NCBI GenBank assembly: GCA_028641055.1
Contig: CM054059.1
Span: forward strand, 50,477,682 to 50,541,681
DNA: 64,000 bases
Reading direction: 5' to 3'
Origin: Alopecurus myosuroides
Lineage: Eukaryota; Streptophyta; Magnoliopsida; Poales; Poaceae
Made by a program: the position numbers and the translations under genes. The first letter of the stretch is position 1; every line of letters starts with the position of its first letter. This document shows positions 57,340-64,000 of this stretch, in pieces. A model generated the notes under the pieces. The model saw only the letters and a list, made by a program, of their open reading frames with translations, was not told the DNA's origin and ran no database searches.

Positions 57340-58180
57340 CGAGCACATCAGATGAAAAAAATCATCGATTGGCTGGCCTCAGTTCACATCTCGATCTGTT
57401 AGTGACATTGAAGGTCATACAAATTGTAACCTGACCAAATACTACATGATCACGTCCAAATTGCACCTCGCACCTGAATCCTAACATCCGAAATGCATGA
57501 ACTAAATCCCCCACCCCATTTCGGCTTGGATGAAAAAATTGGGGGAGGAGGAGAGGTGAGGATTTGGTCGCCCGCACGCACCTGGGGTCGAATTGGGAGG
57601 GCGTGCTCGCCACTACCGGGGAGGGGAGGACGACGACGAGGTGGTGAGCTGGAGGAGGTCAGCGCGGGCGCGGTGGTGCGGCAGTCGGCACTGGAGGAGA
57701 CGGTGGTCGCGACGGCAGGGGAGGAGGCTGCACGGGGGTGCGAGGATGCGGAGGCGGCGGCGACGGCTTGGGTGCTGCAGCCCGCGGAGTTCCCGGAGCT
57801 GGGGCGGTCGGGGGCGGATGGTCTCCGGGCGCTGGGCGCGGCTTCCGTTCGGTCGCGGGAGGAGCTCGTTGCGGCGAGGAGGAGGGTGCTGGCGGAGAGG
57901 AGGGAGAAGGGCGTGGCGGCGCGGGGGGTGGGCGGCGGCGCGGCTCGTCGGTGGTGGCGGCGGCGTGGGGAGTTAGGGCTAGGTGGAGGAGAGGCCGGGG
58001 CGCGATCTGGATTGGGGGCGAAAAGGATAAAATCTTCCATCGCGTCTGGATATAATGCCCGCCTATTTGTTTGCCGAGTGCCAACTGTCGGGCACTCGGC
58101 AAAGCCCAGGGATATGACTGCCGACATTGGCTTTGCCGAGTGTCATATATCGGGACACTCGGCAAAGAACTCATACATTT
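57340..58180 (-). other. Right flank of CACTA-1: GC-rich leader and subterminal repeats
   Basis: After CACTA-2 the older element resumes. A GC-rich block (57540-58040) has long open frames on both strands (for example 241 residues plus, 225 minus); its place upstream of the minus-strand genes suggests a leader exon. TTTGCCGAGTG / CACTCGGCAAAG motifs at 58071-58170 match the left end repeats. No CCAGTAGTG end is present. Confidence 0.5.
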
Positions 58181-58682
58181 TCTTGTCATGTTCCTACGCT
58201 GTCATACAAACCGGCTGATAAACCTTAAGCTACCATCTCCAAATAGTTGCACCTAGAGTGTGGAAAATTCTGCACCTCCAATAACATGCTGGGAAATAGG
58301 AACTAGTTTTTGTGTGTGTTAAAAACAAGATTATTACAGCAATTTCATATAGACCAACATAAAGCGCACCATCACTCGGATATGAGCCTCAAGTTGTTTA
58401 TTCGCCCCCGCAACCAATTCCTAAACATGTTCATAATACTATTTAGCACAGGAATATCGAATGCTACAAAAAGACAATACGCTCGGGAAAATGGAAAAGA
58501 AAGCCCTTTCTCCAGATTTTTAGAGAAAACTGGATACTCCCAATTTCACAAGCACATAAGTTAATGGTACAAGATAAGCTTAATTTATTTTCGGGAAACT
58601 AGATAAGCTTACTTAACACCCTATCGTTGCAGCAACCAGTGGTCCTGCCAAACTATAAACACTTCTCCCTCTGTTTGATGCG
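58181..58682. other. Spacer between CACTA-1 and the satellite, nothing recognised
   Basis: No ORF of note, no known repeat. The missing terminus of CACTA-1 would be expected near its left edge. The sequence changes abruptly into satellite at 58683. Confidence 0.4.
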
Positions 58683-61600
58683 GGTATCTCCGGAGAGTGT
58701 CACCTGGGTGTTGGGTGCCAAAGATAGCATCACTCTCTGTGCCGGGGCCTCACCGACGTCGGATTCTCTCTCGCGGGTTCCCGGACTCCTCACACCCCGA
58801 AACTCCCGGATCTGACGTAACGGGGGGAATCTTGCATGTAGGTGGGCCCTACCATTGTCAAGGGTGTTCCTTGGGACTAACATGACACAACCAAGCAACT
58901 AGTTCCACTTTTCTACCCACTTCCGGCTCACGCAGAGGGGGCTAGACGCAGGTTCCGTCTTTTTCTACACCGGGGCTAGTGTATCTCCGGAGAGGGGACC
59001 CGGAGCGTCGGGATCCCACCTAAACCAATGTTTTGCCATGCCATGTGTGTTAGATTGTATCATGGGTGTTGGGTGCCAAAGATAGCATCACTCTCTGTGC
59101 CGGGGCCTCACCGACGTCGGATTCTCTCTCGCGGGTTCCAGGACTCCTCACACCCCGAAACTCCCGGATCCGACGTAACGGGGGGAATCTTGCATGTAGG
59201 TGGGCCCTACCATTGTCAAGGGTGTTCCTTGGGACTAACATGACACAACCAAGCAACTAGTTCCACTTTGCTACCCACTTACGGCTCACGCAGAGGGGGC
59301 TAGACGCAGGTTCCGTCTTTTTCTACACCGGGGCTAGTGTATCTCCGGAGAGGGGACCCGGAGCGTCGGGATCCCACCTAAACCAATGTTTTGCCATGCC
59401 ATGTGTGTTAGATTGTATCATGGGTGTTGGGTGCCAAAGATAGCATCACTCTCTGTGTCGGGGCCTCACCGACGTCGGATTCTCTCTCGCGGGTTCCAGG
59501 ACTGCTCACACCCCGAAACTCCCGGATCCGACGTAACGGGGGGAATCTTGCATGTAGGTGGGCCCTACCATTGTCAAGGGTGTTCCTTGGGACTAACATG
59601 ACACAACCAAGCAACTATTTCCACTTTGCTACCCACTTCCGGCTCACGCAGAGGGGGCTGTACGCCGGTTCCGTCTTTTTCTACACCGGGGCTAGTGTAT
59701 CTCCGGAGAGGGGACCCGGAGCGTCGGGATCCCACCTAAACCAATGTTTTTCCATGCCATGTGTGTTAGACTGTATCATGGGTGTTGTGTGCAAAAGATA
59801 GCATCACTCTCTGTGCCGGGGCCTCACCGACGTCGGATTCTCTCTCGCGGGTTCCAGGACTGCTCACACCCCGAAACTCCTGGATCTGACGTAACGGGGG
59901 GAATCTTGCAAGTAGGTGGGCCCTACCATTGTCAAGGGTGTTCCTTGGGACTAACATGACACAACCAAGCAACTAGTTCCACTTTGCTACCCACTTCCGG
60001 CTCACGCAGAGGGGGCTAGACGCAGGTTCCGTCTTTTTCTACACCGGGGCTAGTGTATCTCCGGAGAGGGGACCCGGAGCGTCGGGATCCCACCTAAACC
60101 AATGTTTTGCCATGCCATGTGTGTTAGATTGTATCATGGGTGTTGTGTGCCAAAGATAGCATCACTCTCTGTGCCGGGGCCTCACCGACGTCGGATTCTC
60201 TCTCACGGGTTCCAGGACTGCTCACACCCCGAAACTCTCGGATCTGACGTAACGGGGGGAATCTTGCATGTAGGTGGGCCCTACCATTGTCAAGGGTGTT
60301 CCTTGGGCCTAACATGACACAACCAAGCAACTAGTTCCACTTTTCTACCCACTTCCGGCTCACGCAGAGGGGGCTAGACGCAGGTTCCGTCTTTTTCTAC
60401 ACCGGGGCTAGTGTATCTCCGGAGAGGGGACCCGGAGCGTCGGGATCCCACCTAAACCAATGTTTTGCCATGCCATGTGTGTTAGATTGTATCATGGGTG
60501 TTGGGTGCCAAAGATAGCATCACTCTCTGTGCCGGGGCCTCACCGACGTCGGATTCTCTCTCGCGGGTTCCAGGACTGCTCACACCCCGAAACTCCCGGA
60601 TCTGACGTAACGGGGGGAATCTTGCATGTAGGTGGGCCCTACCATTGTCAAGGGTGTTCCTTGGGACTAACATGACACAACCAAGCAACTAGTTCCACTT
60701 TGCTACCCACTTCCGGCTCACGCAGAGGGGGCTAGACGCAGGTTCCGTCTTTTTCTACACCGGGGCTAGTGTATCTCCGGAGAGGGGACCCGGAGCGTCG
60801 GGATCCCACCTAAACCAATGTTTTGACATGCCATGTGTGTTAGATTGTATCATGGGTGTTGTGTGCCAAAGATAGCATCACTCTCTGTGTCGGGGCCTCA
60901 CCGACGTCGGATTCTCTCTCGCGGGTTCCAGGACTGCTCACACCCCGAAACTCCCGGATCTGACGTAACGGGGGGAATCTTGCATGTAGGTGGGCCCTAC
61001 CATTGTCAAGGGTGTTCCTTGGGACTAACATGACACAACCAAGCAACTAGTTCCACTTTGCTACCCACTTCCGGCTCACGCAGAGGGGGCTAGACGCAGG
61101 TTCCGTCTTTTTCTACACCGGGGCTAGTGTATCTCCGGAGAGGGGACCCGGAGCGTCGGGATCCCACCTAAACCAATGTTTTGCCATGCCATGTGTGTTA
61201 GATTGTATCATGGGTGTTGTGTGCCAAAGATAGCATCACTCTCTGTGTCGGGGCCTCACCGACGTCGGATTCTCTCTCGTGGGTTCCAGGACTGCTCACA
61301 CCCCGAAACTCCCGGATCTGACGTAACGGGGGTAATCTTGCATGTAGGTGGGCCCTACCATTGTCAAGGGTGTTCCTTGGGCCTAACATGACACAACCAA
61401 GCAACTAGTTCCACTTTGCTACCCACTTCCGGCTCACGCAGAGGGGGCTAGACGCAGGTTCCGTCTTTTTCTACACCGGGGCTAGTGTATCTCCGGAGAG
61501 GGGACCCGGAGCGTCGGGATCCCACCTAAACCAATGTTTTGCCATGCCATGTGTGTTAGATTGTATCATGGGTGTTGTGTGCCAAATATAGCATCACTCT

Positions 61601-64000
61601 CTGTGCCGGGGCCTCACCGACGTCGGATTCTCTCTCGCGGGTTCCAGGACTGCTCACACCCCGAAACTCCCGGATCTGACGTAACGGGGGGAATCTTGCA
61701 TGTAGTTGGGCCCTACCATTGTCAAGGGTGTTCCTTGGGACTAACATGACACAACCAAGCAACTAGTTCCACTTTGCTACCCACTTCCGGCTCACGCAGA
61801 GGGGGCTGTACGCCGGTTCCGTCTTTTTCTACACCGGGGCTAGTGTATCTCCGGAGAGGGGACCCGGAGCGTCGGGATCCCACCTAAACCAATGTTTTGC
61901 CATGCCATGTGTGTTAGATTGTATCATGGGTGTTGGGTGCCAAAGATAGCATCACTCTCTGTGCCGGGGCCTCACCGACGTCGGATTCTCTCTCGCGGGT
62001 TCCAGGACTGCTCACACCCCGAAACTCCCGGATCTGACGTAACGGGGGCAATCTTGCAAGTAGGTGGGCCCTACCATTGTCAAGGGTGTTCCTTGGGACT
62101 AACATGACACAACCAAGCAACTAGTTCCACTTTGCTACCCACTTCCGGCTCACGCAGAGGGGGCTAGACGCAGGTTCCGTCTTTTTCTACACCGGGGCTA
62201 GTGTATCTCCGGAGAGGGGACCCGGAGCGTCGGGATCCCACCTAAACCAATGTTTTGCCATGCCATGTGTGTTAGATTGTATCATGGGTGTTGTGTGCCA
62301 AAGATAGCATCACTCTCTGTGCCGGGGCCTCACCGACGTCGGATTCTCTCTCGCGGGTTCCAGGACTGCTCACACCCCGAAACTCCCGGATCTGACGTAA
62401 CGGGGGGAATCTTGCAAGTAGGTGGGCCCTACCATTGTCAAGGGTGTTCCTTGGGACTAACATGACACAACCAAGCAACTAGTTCCACTTTGCTACCCAC
62501 TTCCGGCTCACGCAGAGGGGGCTAGACGCAGGTTCCGTCTTTTTCTACACCGGGGCTAGTGTATCTCCGGAGAGGGGACCCGGAGCGTCGGGATCCCACC
62601 TAAACCAATGTTTTGCCATGCCATGTGTGTTAGATTGTATCATGGGTGTTGGGTGCCAAAGATAGCATCACTCTCTGTGCCGGGGCCTCACCGACGTCGG
62701 ATTCTCTCTCGCGGGTTCCAGGACTGCTCACACCCCGAAACTCCCGGATCTGACGTAACGGGGGGAATCTTGCAAGTAGGTGGGCCCTACCATTGTCAAG
62801 GGTGTTCCTTGGGCCTAACATGACACAACCAAGCAACTAGTTCCACTTTGCTACCCACTTCCGGCTCACGCAGAGGGGGCTAGACGCCGGTTCCGTCTTT
62901 TTCTACACCGGGGCTAGTGTATCTCCGGAGAGGGGACCCGGAGCGTCGGGATCCCACCTAAACCAATGTTTTTCCATGCCATGTGTGTTAGATTGTATCA
63001 TGGGTGTTGGGTGCCAAAGATAGCATCACTCTCTGTGCCGGGGCCTCACCGACGTCGGATTCTCTCTCGCGGGTTCCAGGACTGCTCACACCCCGAAACT
63101 CCCGGATCTGACGTAACGGGGGGAATATTGCAAGTAGGTGGGCCCTACCATTGTCAAGGGTGTTCCTTGGGCCTAACATGACACAACCAAGCAACTAGTT
63201 CCACTTTGCTACCCACTTCCGGCTCACGCAGAGGGGGCTAGACGCCGGTTCCGTCTTTTTCTACACCGGGGCTAGTGTATCTCCGGAGAGGGGACCCGGA
63301 GCGTCGGGATCCCACCTAAACCAATGTTTTGCCATGCCATGTGTGTTAGATTGTATCATGGGTGTTGGGTGCCAAAGATAGCATCACTCTCTGTGCCGGG
63401 GCCTCACCGACGTCGGATTCTCTCTCGCGGGTTCCAGGACTGCTCACACCCCGAAACTCCCGGATCTGACGTAACGGGGGGAATCTTGCAAGTAGGTGGG
63501 CCCTACCATTGTCAATGGTGTTCCTTGGGCCTAACATGACACAACCAAGCAACTAGTTCCACTTTGCTACCCACTTCCGGCTCACGCAGAGGGGGCTGGA
63601 CGCCGGTTCCGTCTTTTTCTACACCGGGGCTAGTGTATCTCCGGAGAGGGGACCCGGAGCGTCGGGATCCCACCTAAACCAATGTTTTGCCATGCCATGT
63701 GTGTTAGATTGTATCATGGGTGTTGGGTGCCAAAGATAGCATCACTCTCTGTGCCGGGGCCTCACCGACGTCGGATTCTCTCTCGCGGGTTCCAGGACTG
63801 CTCACACCCCGAAACTCCCGGATCTGACGTAACGGGGGGAATCTTGCAAGTAGGTGGGCCCTACCATTGTCAATGGTGTTCCTTGGGCCTAACATGACAC
63901 AACCAAGCAACTAGTTCCACTTTGCTACCCACTTCCGGCTCACGCAGAGGGGGCTGGACGCCGGTTCCGTCTTTTTCTACACCGGGGCTAGTGTATCTCC
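58683..64000. repeat. 358-bp tandem satellite array, running off the window
   Basis: The marker GTTGGGTGCCAAAGATAGC (or its one-base variants) recurs at exact 358-bp steps 15 times, from about 58711 to 63724. Units differ by single substitutions only, no length change was seen. The first unit is a shortened fusion at 58683-58710 (a join of the unit part GTATCTCCGGAGAG to GGGTGTTGGG). Later units share variants: CAAGTAGG in units 10-15, GGCCTAAC and GACGCCGG in units 12-15. The last two complete units seem identical. The 71- and 68-residue open frames on both strands are by-products of the repeat. I do not recognise the family. Confidence 0.9.

Larger units (their letters stand above)
26354..58180 (-). 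mobile_element. CACTA-1 (En/Spm-type) DNA transposon, host of the nested CACTA-2
   Basis: The left terminus CACTACTGGAATTCGAGAC starts at 26354 after TAT. About 1 kb of TTTGCCGAGTG / CACTCGGCAAAG subterminal repeats follows. Two minus-strand genes (34654-30948, TNP2 transposase; 29956-27680, second transposition gene) have the usual CACTA order. The same subterminal motif returns at 58071-58170 beyond CACTA-2, which shows that both flanks belong to one older element. The expected right terminus CCAGTAGTG was not found after 58170, so the last part of the right end seems lost. Both genes are mutated, so the copy is probably inactive by itself. Confidence 0.65.

Noticed and set aside
57493..58218. 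241-residue open frame on the plus strand and 225-residue frame on the minus strand
   Set aside because: The block is extremely GC-rich, open on both strands and without known motif. It runs into CACTA subterminal repeats.
59028..63910. 71-residue plus and 68-residue minus frames in nearly every satellite unit
   Set aside because: They recur only because the 358-bp unit keeps its length; no sign of coding selection, and both strands are open at once.
58683..64000. CRISPR-like array
   Set aside because: Direct repeats without unique spacers, 358-bp unit, eukaryotic transposon context: a satellite.

Overview
The window looks like transposon-dense DNA from a large grass genome. Pooideae such as Triticeae, Avena or Lolium relatives are the best guess; the species cannot be fixed from this sequence. 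The reasons are CACTA (En/Spm) elements with TNP2-type transposases and grass-style subterminal repeats, a PF04195-type antisense retrotransposon ORF, LTR retrotransposons with tRNA-iMet and tRNA-Asp type primer sites, and a long satellite array. I see no convincing host gene, tRNA or rRNA; every recognisable coding region belongs to a mobile element or its cargo.

Left part (1-26350). A partial Gypsy-like LTR (1-1813) is followed by a large minus-strand Gypsy element at 2597-20286, flanked by the direct repeat GATAA. It has LTRs of about 6 kb (excluding insertions) and only about 3.3 kb of internal DNA, holding a gutted gag and a coiled-coil ORF but no pol, so it is a LARD-like non-autonomous element. 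Its left LTR carries a truncated Tat-like Gypsy element (from 4307) with a multi-exon antisense ORF (5424-8245). A deletion with 4 bp of microhomology then joins that ORF back to the LTR at 8242. Its right LTR carries a probable Helitron (16174-18095). A decayed Athila-like Gypsy element (20292-about 24240) and an AT-rich stretch with one unrecognised repeat-bearing ORF follow.

Central part (26354-about 58180). This is a three-level nest. CACTA-1 (minus strand, TTTGCCGAGTG subterminal repeats) contains a frameshifted TNP2 transposase gene (34654-30948) and a broken second gene (29956-27680). CACTA-2 (37350-57336) is inserted in it, with 20-bp matching termini and AAT target duplications. CACTA-2 has an intact 1088-residue TNP2 transposase, two cargo genes (an AP2/ERF-domain protein on the minus strand and an unrecognised 149-residue protein) and a second transposition gene that ends in a Ulp1-type cysteine protease domain. 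A minus-strand Copia element (45064-53505), with two 1670-bp LTRs and ACATC target duplications, splits that second gene at a codon boundary. The Copia LTRs look almost identical although its internal coding region is in ruins. In CACTA-2 the same hairpin (TTTAGTCCCGGTT...AACCGGGACTAAAGG) followed by a TATA box recurs upstream of three plus-strand genes, suggesting a reused promoter module.

Right end (58683-64000). A tandem satellite with a strictly constant 358-bp period runs off the window, with about 15 units present. They differ by substitutions only, and the last units are the most alike.
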